NCBI GenBank assembly: GCA_963575745.1
Contig: CAUYUJ010008080.1
Location: 277,700 to 341,699, forward strand
Reading direction: 5' to 3'
Length of the DNA: 64,000 nucleotides
Source: Prorocentrum cordatum
Taxonomy: Eukaryota > Sar > Dinophyceae > Prorocentrales > Prorocentraceae
In this document: positions 33,905-43,655 of the stretch, piece after piece
Layout: each line of letters opens with the position of its first letter
Numbering within the stretch: position 1 is the stretch's first letter
Notes under the pieces: generated by a model
Database searches by the model: none
What the model was told of the DNA's origin: nothing
The model's input: only the letters and a program-made list of their open reading frames with translations
Made by a program: the position numbers and the translations under genes

Positions 33905-34640
33905 TCTAATAGCTGCTCCCTGTCGCACCCAGGGACGTGTCGATAGGGCGGGCCGGGCGTTTCGCATGAGACTCCCTCACTGTCTAAGATCCTGAAGCGG
34001 AGAATTTGCAACAGTTTGCGGATGGAGGGCGGGTCGTTTTCACAATGTGGCTCTCGCTTTAGCGCCGCGCGCATGTGTTTTTCCTCAACAAGTTGCAGTA
34101 CTTTCAAACAGAGAAAGCTGGTTATAATCAAAGTGTGCTTCTCGCGTAAGCGCCGCACACGTCGTTCTGAACAGCTTGCAACAGTTTCATGGATGGAGGG
34201 CAACCTGTTTTGACAATGCGGCTCTCGCCTTAGCGCCGCGCGCACTTGTCTTCAAGCCATCGAACAATTTGACAGAGGGAGGGCGGCTCCTTTGCAAAAT
34301 GTGGCTCTCGCCTCAATGCCGCGCACATCTGTCTTCACAGCTTAGAGCAGACTCAAGGACTCTTGATGTTGAATTCCCAGAAATTGAGTTTTGGCACGCT
34401 CTGGGATTGTCAGGGCGCAACAATCATTTTGACCCACGGCGTTGAAATCCCAGGACGGGCGTTCTGGCGCAATTCAGCATCGTCAAACAAGCACAACCAC
34501 GTGGATTGGTGGTGTTGAAGTCCCAGGAACAGTGTTTTGGCACGGTTGGGGGTTTTCAAATGGCTGCCTTCCAACAAGGCGTTCCCCGCAGTGAACATAA
34601 TTCTGTGCAGGGACCTCTGAAGAGGGACTTTGGAGATTGT
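33905..34640 (+). repeat. Composite repeat, copy 3
   Basis: Same order as copy 2: CTCCCTGTCGCACCC start near 33912, about 85-bp subrepeats with GCGCCGCGCGCA, then about 75-bp subrepeats with GAAGTCCCAGGAAC, ending CTGAAGAGGGACTTTGGAG. It has one more of the first subrepeat type than copy 2. Confidence 0.8.
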
Positions 34641-34714
34641 TTATTTCAATAGCGTTGGCGAGTCTTGGGTTTACACTGGCCTCCTCCTTTTCCCAATCGT
34701 ATCATTTCTTCTTG

Positions 34715-34990
34715 TCCTCGCCCTCCTCCGCCTCCTCCTCCATCCTCCCTCCCCCCTCCTCCCTCTTCCGTCCTCCTTCCTGTCCCCTCTTCCTCTTCCC
34801 CCTCCTCCTCCTCCTGCCTCATCCTCTACTCCCTTTCCTTTTCCTCCTCCTCCCCCCGTTCCTCTCCTCCTCCTCCTCGTCCTCATCTCTCCTCGTCCTC
34901 CTCGTCCTCCTCCTCCCCCTCCCTCCTCGTCCTCCTCCTCCTCGTCTTCGTCTTCGTCCTCGTCCACGTCCTCGTCCTCCTCCCGCCTCG
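34715..34990. repeat. Polypyrimidine (CTC)n tract
   Basis: About 275 bp of CTCCTC, CTCCCT and CTTCGT-type units. All long frames through it are compositional. Confidence 0.9.
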
Positions 34991-34994
34991 TCCC

Positions 34995-35116
34995 CCCCCC
35001 CCGTCCTCCCCCTCGTTCCTCTCCCTCCGGCCTGGGCGAGGCAAGGGCCGCAGCCCCCCCCCGTCCTCCCCCTCGTTCCTCTCCCTCCGGCCTGGGCGAG
35101 GCAAGGGCCGCAGCCC
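34995..35116. repeat. Exact 60-bp tandem duplication
   Basis: From CCCCCGTCCTCCCCCTCGTT through GGCGAGGCAAGGGCCGCAGC occurs twice in a row, at 34997-35056 and 35057-35116, with no visible difference. Very recent duplication or an assembly artefact. Confidence 0.9.
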
Positions 35117-35261
35117 CCGCACCTCAAGAACACGCACTTCGTGGCCCAGTCGTCCGTGTGGTCGGCGCACCACGGCAGGCATTTGCCAGCCTCCCAGCAC
35201 AGGGGGGGGAGGGGTAGGGGGAGGGGTGGAGTTGACAAAACCGCGTGTGGGCCATATGTGT

Positions 35262-35335
35262 TTTTCCCAACCATCCTGTGGTGTTGGGTCCTCGTTGTGA
35301 AGGGACGGCGCCCCGCGTTCCTCCTCCTCCTCCTC
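35262..35335 (+). repeat. Dispersed 65-bp element, copy 1
   Basis: TTTTTCCCAACCATCCTGTG, GTGTTGGGTCCTCGTT and GAAGGGACGGCGCCCCGCGT in order, passing straight into (CTC)n. See the copies at 37062 and 63650. Confidence 0.85.
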
Positions 35336-35394
35336 TTCTCCTCCTCCCTCCTCCCCCTCCTTGCCTCTGCCCTCCGCGTGTCTCTTTGTCGGCA

Positions 35395-36460
35395 CACCCC
35401 TCACACGTTTCGTGGCCCCGTAGGGAGCTCCAACTACGGTCCCAGTGGCAGAACTCGCATGGCGGCCCCGCCCCATTTTGGCACACCCATCACACGTTCC
35501 GTGGCCAAACAGGGAATACCACCTAAGGTCCCAGTGGCGGAGCTCGCATGGCGGCCCCGTCCCATTTCGGCGCACCCCTCACACGTTGCGTGGCCCCATA
35601 GGGACTTCCACCGACGGCCCCAGTGGCAGAACTCGCATGGCGGCCCCGGGCCATTTCAGCACGCCCCTCAGGAGGATCGTGGCCCCATAGGGAGGTCCAC
35701 ATAAGGTCCCAGTGGCGGAACTCGCATGGCAGCCCCGCCCCATTTTGGCACGCCCCTCACGCACTTCGTGGCCCCATAGGACGTTCCGCCTGAGGCCCCA
35801 GCGGCGGGGCTCGCATGGCGGCCCCGCCCCCTTTTGGCGCACCCCTCACACGTTTCGTGGCCGCATAGGGAGCTCCACCTGGGGTCCCAGTGGCGGAGCT
35901 CGCATGGCGGCCTCGGGCCATTTCGGCGTGGCGGCCTCGGGCCATGTCGGCGCACCCCTCACGAGGATCGTAGCCCCATAAGGAGCCCCGCCGAAGGCCC
36001 CGACGCAGGTTTCGCATGGCGGCCTCGGGCGATTTCGGCACACCCCATCACGAGGATCGTGGCCGAGTTCCACCGAAGGCGCCAGTGGCAGGGTTCGCGC
36101 GGTGGCTTCGGGCCATTTCGGCACACCCCTCGCGAGGATCGTGGCCGCATAGGGAGCTCCACCGAAGGCGCCAGCGGCAGGGTTCGCATGGCGGCCTCGG
36201 GCCATTGCGGCGCGCCCCTGACGAAGCTCGTGGCCCCATACGAGTTTCACCGACGGCGCCGGTGGCAGGGTTCGCATGGCGGCCTCGGGCCATTTCGGCG
36301 CACCCCATCACGAGGATCGTGGCACTATGGAGAGCTCCACCGAAGGCCCAGCGGCAGGGTTCGCATAGCGGCCTCGGGCCATTTCGGCACACCCCTCACG
36401 AGGATCGTGGCCCCATGGGAGCTCCACCGAAGGCGCCAGTGGCAGCTTCCCTCATGGCTC
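35395..36460 (+). repeat. 89-bp satellite, about 12 copies
   Basis: The CTCGCATGGCGGCC mark ends at 35460, 35549, 35638, 35728, 35817, 35906, 36018, 36100, 36189, 36278, 36366 and 36456: steps of 88-90 except one of 112 (a 22-bp internal duplication near 35930) and one of 82. Unit = CGTGGCCCCATAGGGAGCTC, CACCGAAGGC-CCAGTGGC, GGTTCGCATGGCGGCC, then GGGCCATTTCGGCACACCCC and TCACGAGGAT. 89 is not a multiple of three, so the long frames are not genes. Confidence 0.9.
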
Positions 36461-36769
36461 TCAGAGCCCTCTCCTGCTTCTGCTCCTCGGTCAGGGGGGC
36501 GCCGTCCTCGTCGTCGTCGGCGCCCGCGAAGACGGCCGCGAACGTGTCCCTGAGCATGTCGGGCTCCGGCGGGAAGCCGTGGCCACATAGGGGGCGTGGG
36601 CGAAGATGGTATTCACAATTGCGGTATTCTCAACTGCGTATGATTGGGTCTTTCGCCAAGCGGATTCATCAGATCGCAATGTACGTTCTCGTGGAGTCGC
36701 TGTCGCGCTCCAGGCATCACAACGAACTGGCACGTCATGAAAAAAACTCATGCTGCGAAACCATCCGTG

Positions 36770-37045
36770 GGTCCCTTGCTGGGTCCTCTCAAGGGTTCCT
36801 TTGCTGGGTCCCTCGCTGGGTCCCCTTCCTGAATCCCCTTCGGGGGTCCCCTCCTGGGTCCCTTGCTAGGCCCCCTCCTCGATCCCCTTCCTGGGTTCCC
36901 CTTCCTGGGTCCCTTGCTGGGTCCTTGGCTGGGTCCTGAATCCTCTCCCTGGGTTTCCTCCTGGGCCCACTGCTCAATTCATTGCTGGTTTCCCTTGCTG
37001 GGTTGTCTCCTGGGTGCACATGGGTTCCCTCTGGGGCCCCCTTCC
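36770..37045. repeat. Degenerate (TTGCTGGGTCCC)n minisatellite
   Basis: Many variants of CTGGGTCCC spaced 11-15 bp apart. Non-coding. Confidence 0.8.
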
Positions 37046-37061
37046 AGGATTCGTGGGTGTG

Positions 37062-37130
37062 GTATTCCCAACCACCCTGTGGTGTTGGGTCCTCGTTTTG
37101 AAAAGACAGCGCCCCGCGTCTCCTCCTCTC
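37062..37130 (+). repeat. Dispersed 65-bp element, copy 2
   Basis: ATTCCCAACCACCCTGTGGT, GTTGGGTCCTCGTTTTGAAA and GACAGCGCCCCGCGT, again running into a (CTCTCCTTTC)-type pyrimidine tract (37120-37185). Confidence 0.85.
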
Positions 37131-37194
37131 CTCTCCTCTCCTTTCCTCTCCTTTCCTCTCCTCCCTTCTCCTCCCCCTCCTCCATCACTTTACT

Positions 37195-38690
37195 CACTTT
37201 GGCACACCCCTCACACGCTCCGTGGCCCCATAGGGAGCTCCACCGAAGGCCCCAATGGCTGCCCTCGTATGCGGGCCCCCGCGCTGTACAGCGCTTCGTG
37301 GCCACACACGGGGCTCCACCGACCCTAACGGCTGCGCTCGCATGCGGGATCACCGCGCTGTACCGCGCTTCGTGGCCCCATAGGGAGCTCCATTGAAAAC
37401 CCCACTGCTGCTCTCGCATGCGGGACCCCCACGCTGTACAGCGCTTCGGGGCCACATGCGGAACTCCCCTCTTTGCTTCTGTCCTCTTCCACTCTGCGTC
37501 TCCCCCACCCAGTACAGCGCTGCGTGGCCCCATTTGGGGCTCCACCGAAGGCCTCAATGGCTGCGCTCGCCTGCGGGACCCACACGCAGTACAGCGCTTC
37601 GCGGCCCTACAGGGAGATCCACAGGCCCCAGTGCTGCTCTCGCGCGCGGGACCCCCACGCCGTATAACGCTTCGTGGTCACACAAGGAGCTCCCGTCCAT
37701 GCCGCTGTCCTCATTAATGTGCGTCTCCCCCAACCAATGCAGCGTTTCGTGGCCCCACAGAGGGGCTCCACCGACGGCCCCGACGGCTGCGCTCGCGTGC
37801 GGGGCCCCCGCGCTGTACAGCGCTTCGCGGCCCCACAGGTAGCTCCACCAAGTGCTCCAGTGCTGCTCTCGCGCGCGGGACAACCGCGCCGTATAGCGTT
37901 CCGTGGCTACATACGGAACTCCCCTCCTCACGCTTGCCCTCATCAGTATGCGTCTCCCCCTCCCAGTGCAGCGCTGCGTGGCCCAACAGGGGGCTCCGCC
38001 GAAGGCCCCAGCGGCAGCTCTCGCATGCGGGACCCCCACGCTGTACAGCGCTTCGTGGCAACATAGTGAGCTCCACCGACGGCGCCAGTGGCTGCTCTCT
38101 CGTGCGGGACCCCCGCCCAGTACAGCGCTTCGTGGCCCCATAGGGAGCTCATCCGCTCTCGCATGTGGAAGCCCCACGCTGTACAGCGTTTCGTGACCCC
38201 ACGGGGAGTTTCACCGAAGGCCCCAGTGGCAGTGTTCGCATGCGTCTCCCCCACGCTGTACAGCATTTCGTGGCCCCATTGGGAGCTCCACCTTCCGCCC
38301 CAACGGCTGCGCTCTCATGCGGGACCCCCACGCCGTACAGCGTTTCGTGGCCCCACAGGTAGCTCCACCGAAAGCCCCAGTAGCTCTGTTCGCATGCGTC
38401 TCCCCGCCCAGTACAGCGCTTCGTGGCCCCACAGGTAGCTCCACCGAAGGCTCCAGTGGCTGCGCTCGCATGCGTCTCAGTCTCCCCGCCCAGTACAGCG
38501 CTTCGTGGCCCCACAGGTATCTCCACCGAAGGCCCCAGTGGCTGCTCTCGCATGCGTCTCCCCCGCCCAGTATAGCGCTTCGTGGCCCCATGGGTAGCTC
38601 TACCGAAGGCCCCAGTGGCTACGCTCGCATGCGTCTCCCCCGCCCAATACAGCGTTTCGTGGCCCCGTAAGGGGGCTCCACCGAAGGGCC
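37195..38690 (+). repeat. About 76-bp satellite sharing a core with the 89-bp satellite, about 19 copies
   Basis: Units carry CGTGGCCCCATAGGGAGCTC, CACCGAAGGCCCCAGTGGCT and CTCGCATGCG, as in the 89-bp family, but are linked by GGACCCCCACGCTGTACAGC-type spacers in place of the GCGGCCTCGGG spacer. Steps of 74-76 bp measured at 37291, 37365 and 37441. Many copies include the perfect palindrome GCGCTGTACAGCGC; later copies change to CCCCGCCCAGTACAGCGCTT. Non-coding. Confidence 0.85.
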
Positions 38691-38751
38691 ATACATACCA
38701 TTTTGATAAACGTGTTTTGCCTTGTCTGTTTTGTAAGAGGAAGCAACGAAC

Positions 38752-39600
38752 CTAAAAGAGTTTGACCCGGGAGGCGCAGAAGACAGCTGGCGTGGCCTTC
38801 AAAGAGCTCGAGCAGGCGAGCCAGAATTTTCGCAAGCTGAGGTCGAGCTGGCCGTCGCTGTCATTGCCGAATGCAGGGGGGGAGGGGAGGGCCGCGACGG
38901 CCGCGGTGGCGGCCTCCCTCGATCCTGCCAGGGCGACGGCTGCACCGTCGGCGCAGCCCGTGGAGCTCGTGCTCGACCCTGCCACCACGAGCGTGGAAGA
39001 CTACGACGGCGGGCACTGGGCGGGGGAACCGCGTGCGGGCGCAGCCACTGCCGCGTCGGCGCGCTGGAGCCGCTGGGGCGGCGGCACACGCCTGGGCGGG
39101 GGCGACGCAGCCGCCGCAGCCGCCTGCTGGTCCAGCTGCTTCTCGATGAGCTGAGCCGCCGGCTGCAGCCCAGGCTCCGAGACTTGTTCCAGCTTCTTGG
39201 CGACGAGCGCTCCCAAGTCGTGGTCGATATGCGAGCCAGTGCGAGGTAAGCGCGGCCAATCAGCGCCCGCTCGATGCCGCCGTAGTCACGGGATCTCTAT
39301 GACCCCTTGGCCTAGCCCGTCTTCTTCGTCGGCCAGGGCGCTTGCCCCAGGGACAGCTACAGGTCCTTAGTCCCCAGGAACTGCCCGCGCGTGCAGTAGT
39401 CCTTCAGCATGTCCAACTTCCGATCCCACACCCAGCTCTCGCACGCAGCGCGCACCGGCACGTCGAGCGACCCTTACCCTTCGGGGCCATCGTGATCGTG
39501 ACGAAACGCTGTGGTGCCTGGAACGCTGACGGAAGTCAAGGCTCCTGCAAGAGCTCACAGAGAAAGTTAACTTGCCCACGCAGGGCGAACAGCTGTGATC
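38752..39600 (-). pseudogene. Possible decayed zinc-ribbon ORF1 of a LINE
   Basis: Minus-strand readings in two or three frames: CAACESWVWDRKLDMLKDYC then TRGQFLG near 39380-39450 fits a C-x2-C...W...C-x2-G zinc-ribbon-like start; LGALVAKKLEQVSEPGLQPA and AQLIEKQLDQQAAAAAA (39001-39216) fit the charged/alanine-rich region that follows in ORF1 proteins of some dinoflagellate LINEs, as I remember them. No intact frame. Plus-strand frame 38762-39154 (130 codons) is a competing reading. Confidence 0.3.
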
Positions 39601-39676
39601 TGGCCGCGGACTAGCCGAATCCCTGCTGCCTGGAGGCTGAACTGCCCCCCAGGGAAACAGATTGCGCCAAATTGGC

Positions 39677-39752
39677 TATGGAGGAGGAGGAGGAGGAGGA
39701 GGAGGAGGAGGAGGAGGAGGAGGAGGAGGAGGAGGAGGAGGAGGAGGAGGAG
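39677..39752. repeat. (GGA)n microsatellite
   Basis: Pure GGA tract of 75 bp. Confidence 0.95.
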
Positions 39753-39935
39753 ATGTGGGGGCAGCGACCTCGGGCCCCGACTGGGGTGCTCTGGGCCCTG
39801 AGGGCGAGGGGTGTTGGGTCGCCCTGGGGGGCTGCAGCGCGGATTCTGGGGAGTCCGACATCACCCCCCGGGAAAAAAGAGCTTGCTGGAAGTATGAATC
39901 CCAGGCCCCCTCGCGTCGTGAAAAAATCGTGACGG

Positions 39936-40040
39936 GAATTGTTGTTCGTGATTTTCGACCTCCAGGGGCCCTCGCTGGGCCTCGGGACTGTCAACAAACA
40001 GCTCAGGATGAGACACCGGTCCCCGGGAAGGGATCCAGGC
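39936..40040 (+). repeat. Dispersed repeat 'GGGCCCTCGCTGGGCC', copy 1
   Basis: GATTTTCGACCTCCAGGGGC, CCTCGCTGGGCCTCGGGACT, GTCAACAAACAGCTCAGGA and CCGGTCCCCGGGAAGGGAT in order. Related copies at 41280, 43425 and 63760. Confidence 0.75.
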
Positions 40041-40165
40041 TCCTGGGGGTCACATGAAGAAGAAATCACGATGTCGGAGGTCGGGGATGGGATCATGAGT
40101 CATGGGGTACTTTGGCGGCGCGCACAAGAGGGTGGAGGGAGGGGGGAGGGATTCTTAGAGGGAGG

Positions 40166-40227
40166 CTGCTTCTTAGAAGGCGCCGGCCTTACATCTATAG
40201 AGAAGGCCCGCGCCTTCTAAGAAGCAG
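40166..40227. repeat. 25-bp arm hairpin
   Basis: The left arm CTGCTTCTTAGAAGGCGCCG-GCCTT (40166-40190) and right arm 40203-40227 are reverse complements with one mismatch, separated by 12 bases. Further TTCTTAGAGG and GCTTCTAAGAAGC pieces extend the symmetry on both sides. Could be a structured RNA, a small foldback element or a recombination product. Confidence 0.85.
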
Positions 40228-40229
40228 GG

Positions 40230-40696
40230 GTGCTTCTAAGAAGCCCTCCCCCCTCCCCGCACCCCCCTCTGCGCGTGGCTGAGTACTTCTTCTTCGGATC
40301 GCTGCGAGGTCGCACTGGGGCCACGTGGTCGTGTCAGGACCCCCTGGCCTCAGGAGGGCCCCCTGGGTCGGGCGGCCCCTCTGCCCCCCGTCCTCCAGTG
40401 TCGGCGGGGGCGACCGCCAAGCGCAGTTGTTCGGACCAGCTCTGGTCGGGGGCCCGGGGCCGGGGGGCGGCAGGCGTGAGGTTTACCATCGTTTAGTCTT
40501 TTTGTTTTTTTGTCCGGGGGCTCGTAAGAGAAGGACTAGCCCTGAAGGGTCTCTCGTGACCCCCCCAAGGATGGGAAACTGTTTCTTCAGCGGGCTCATC
40601 GACGGATGGGGACCCAAACAATAAGTGAAGATAAGTATTTCATCGCGGCGCCCACCGCCTAGGCCTCCGCTATAGTCGTCGACGCCCCCCCCCCGC
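40230..40696. other. No recognisable gene
   Basis: GC-rich sequence with several long frames of low-complexity composition; none supported. Confidence 0.4.
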
Positions 40697-40775
40697 CTCC
40701 TCCTCCTCCTCCTCCTCCTCCTCCTCAACCTCCTCCTCAACCTCCTCCTCCTCCTCCTCCTCCTCCTCCTCCGCC
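40697..40775. repeat. (CTC)n/(CCT)n microsatellite
   Basis: CTC triplets interrupted twice by AAC. 40776-41279 beyond it contains no recognisable gene but carries GGAGGTCCGCG...CCCTGGCGCGCC near 40963-41015, a piece also present at 43432-43500. Confidence 0.9.
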
Positions 40776-41279
40776 TGTTCCTCATCTTTTTTTTCTCTCC
40801 CTAATTATGCGCGCAGGCCGAGCGCGGGACGACGAGGGGGAGGGGGAGGACGAGACGGGGAGGGACGCGTTTTCTGTTGCAGGCCGAGACCTTCGGGGGA
40901 GGGGAGGGGGGCCGCATCATTCAAGACCCCCTCTGTGGTCGACGGCACGAATGCAAACCTTCGGAGGTCCGCGTGGGTCTCCGAGGGCCGGCGCTGGCCT
41001 CCCTGGCGCGCCAGCTGGCGGCGCCGGCACCCACCCGGAAACTCCGCGCGGGCCTCCGGGAGTGGCTTGTGACCGGGTGTGTGTGTGCAGCCTGTGCCAT
41101 CGAGAGAAGCCCATCGCCCGGATCCTCGGCGGCGACCGTGCCGTGGGAGGGAAACACACACAAGCACCAGGCTGTCTGGCTCTGCGCCTCGGGCCGCGCG
41201 GCAGCGCGAGACGGCGCGGCCATCTTTGCGCACTCCCGCGCCGCGCCCGCCCAGCAAAGAACCACGACGGAGCACCTCG

Positions 41280-41365
41280 GTTCATCGTCGGTCCTTCGGG
41301 GCCCTCACCGGGCCCAGGGACCGTCAGGAGGCGGCTCGGGATGAGAAGCCGATCCTGGGAAAGGG
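41280..41365 (+). repeat. Dispersed repeat 'GGGCCCTCGCTGGGCC', copy 2
   Basis: CGGGGCCCTCACCGGGCCCA, GGGACCGTCAGG, CGGCTCGGGATGAGAAGCCG and ATCCTGGGAAAGGGG match the family in order. Confidence 0.65.
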
Positions 41366-41917
41366 GAAAGAGTTGTGCAGCGGAGACCCATGCAAAGAAC
41401 CGCCCTGCTTGCCTCCAGGGTGCCCTGGGTTTCTTGGGCTTCGATGGCTTTGCTACGGAAAGTTTGTCATTCCCACACCAAAACCAATGGACGTCCTGGG
41501 ATCTCAGGGTTGGGTTTCTCGTGGAAGGTTTCTTGTGGTCGCGCTCCTACTGTAGACCTGCGGGCGTCCGCGTTGCGCAAGCATCGCGGCGTCCGAGGTC
41601 TGAGGGCGACGAGCACGGCCGTGGGGACGACGGCGACGGCGACGGCAACGACGACGACTGCAGCGACGCCGGCAACCATGACTACCACGACTACCGCGTG
41701 TTGGTCTCAGGAGGTTTCTGAAAGCCCCAGAAGCCTCCCCAAGCCCCAGAAGCCTCCCAAGAAAGACCGACGACGCCCCCAAAAAGGGCCCCGATCTCCG
41801 ATCATCGGCCCGACGACGCTGCGGCGCCGCCGAATCTGCCGATGCCGTTGACGCCGCCGGTGCCTCCGAATCTGCGGGCGGTCCGAATCTGCATCGTAAA
41901 AATCACGACTGTGGGAA

Positions 41918-42659
41918 AACACACGCACACGCACACGCACACGCACACGCACACGCACACGCACACGCACACGCACACGCACACGCACACGCACACGCAC
42001 ACGCACACGCACACGCACACGCACACGCACACGCACACGCACACGCACACGCACACGCACACGCACACGCACACGCACACGCACACGCACACGCACACGC
42101 ACACGCACACGCACACGCACACGCACACGCACACGCACACGCACACGCGCACGCGCACGCGCACGCGCACGCGCACGCGCACGCGCACGCGCACGCGCAC
42201 GCGCACGCGCACGCGCACGCGCACGCGCACGCGCACGCGCACGCGCACGCGCACGCGCACGCGCACGCGCACGCGCACGCGCACGCGCACGCGCACGCGC
42301 ACGCGCACGCGCACGCGCACGCGCACGCGCACGCGCACGCGCACGCGCACGCGCACGCGCACGCACGCGCACGCGCACGCGCACGCGCACGCGCACGCGC
42401 ACGCGCACGCGCACGCGCACGCGCACGCGCACGCGCACGCGCACGCGCACGCGCACGCGCACGCGCACGCGCACGCGCACGCGCACGCGCACGCGCACGC
42501 GCACGCGCACTCGCACGCGCACGCGCACGCGCACGCGCACGCGCACGCGCACGCGCACGCGCACGCGCACGCGCACGCGCACGCGCACGCACACGCACAC
42601 GAGCACGCGCACGCGCACGCGCACGCGCACGCGAACGCGCACGCGCACGCGCACGCGCA
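41918..42659. repeat. Hexanucleotide array (ACACGC)n then (ACGCGC)n
   Basis: About 740 bp. The first 228 bp are (CACACG)n; at about 42146 the unit switches sharply to (CGCACG)n, which continues to the gap with rare variants (a 4-bp phase change at 42361, TCGC near 42510, GAGCAC near 42600, GAACGC near 42632). It is a tandem array whose right end is unknown because of the gap. Confidence 0.97.
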
Positions 42660-42759
42660 NNNNNNNNNNNNNNNNNNNNNNNNNNNNNNNNNNNNNNNNN
42701 NNNNNNNNNNNNNNNNNNNNNNNNNNNNNNNNNNNNNNNNNNNNNNNNNNNNNNNNNNN
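42660..42759. other. Assembly gap (100 N)
   Basis: Exactly 100 N, the usual placeholder for a gap of unknown length, placed where the hexamer array becomes unassemblable. True array length is therefore unknown. Confidence 0.98.
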
Positions 42760-42937
42760 CTATGTTGCAGGTTTCGTCCAGGACCCGCCCGTAGGCGGAC
42801 ATGGCCGACCTGGCACTCCCCCCCGCCCGCTCGCCCCCCCCCCCCCGGCCACCCCGCAGGGCCCCCCCCCCTCCCCGAGCGCCGGCGGTGCCCCGGCCGC
42901 CCCTCGCCCAGGGGCGGAGCGTGCGGGCTTTGAAGTC

Positions 42938-43262
42938 GGGCGCGTCTCCCTATACAGGAGGAGCATCCAGACATAGGAAAGAAATGATACCGGAGCAAAG
43001 CCCCAATCAGGGCTATAGGGCTAGGGGGCCATAGGGCTATAGGGCTATTGAGCTATTGAGCTATAGGGCTATAGAGCTATAGGGCTATTGAGTTGTAGGG
43101 CTGTTGGGCTATAGGGCTATAGGGCCCCCCCGGGCACCCCGGGGCACCCCCTGGGCACGCCCGGGCACCCGGGCACCCCTGGGCACCTGGGCACCCGGGC
43201 GTTCGGGCGCGTCCCCCATACAGGAGGAGCATCCAGACATAGTAAAGAAAACATGGTCTGGG
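42938..43262. repeat. Direct duplication around (GGGCTATA)n and (GGGCACCC)n
   Basis: ACAGGAGGAGCATCCAGACA with flanks (GCGCGTCxCCC...TAGxAAAGAAA) occurs near 42939 and again near 43207. Between them are (GGGCTATA/GAGCTATT)n at 43010-43126 and GGGCACCC-type units at 43127-43203. TTCGTCCA...CCGTAGG-GGACATG near 42772 recurs near 43322 on the outer sides. Confidence 0.8.
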
Positions 43263-43424
43263 GATGATTCCTTGGTCATGTTTTGACTCGTTTTGGGTAG
43301 GTTCGGGGCCCCTTTTTATTTGTTCGTCCACATTCCGCCTGTAGGGGGACATGCCAGACCGAATCCTGGCTTGCCTCAGACATCGGGCGTCTCGGAAAAC
43401 AGGGAACGAAGAATGACGTAAACA

Positions 43425-43655
43425 TACAAACTCGGAGGTCCGCGCAGATTTCTCAGATCGGCGCTGGACCTCCCTCCCTGGCGCGCGGAGCGCGCCAGGG
43501 GCGGCGCTGGAGGCGTTTACTTCGTTGTTTTCGGCCTCTCGGGGCCCTCGCTGGGCCCTGGAGCTGTCAAAAAACGACTCGGGACAAAGAGCCGGTCCCC
43601 GGGAAGCGGTCGCTAGGTCGGGAGCCCGCGTCGCGAAAGAATCGAGACGTCGGAC
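43425..43655 (+). repeat. Dispersed repeat 'GGGCCCTCGCTGGGCC', copy 3 (longest)
   Basis: Begins CTCGGAGGTCCGCGCAGATT, has the palindrome CTGGCGCGCGGAGCGCGCCAG near 43478, then TTACTTCGTTGTTTTCGGCC, CGGGGCCCTCGCTGGGCCCT, CTGTCAAAAAACGACTCGGG, AGCCGGTCCCCGGGAAGCGG and GAATCGAGACGTCGGA. The left part recurs near 40963 and 44581; the right part recurs at the three other copies. Confidence 0.8.

Noticed and set aside
34819-38670. Many ORFs of 80-350 codons on both strands (HRRRQWQGSHGGLGPFRRTP type)
   Set aside because: They run through satellites of 89 and 76 bp; 89 and 76 are not multiples of three, and all frames are open because the unit lacks stops.
41707-42998. Frames of 299-398 codons made of HTHTHT, RVRVRV, ACACAC
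   Set aside because: Translations of the hexamer array and of the N gap.
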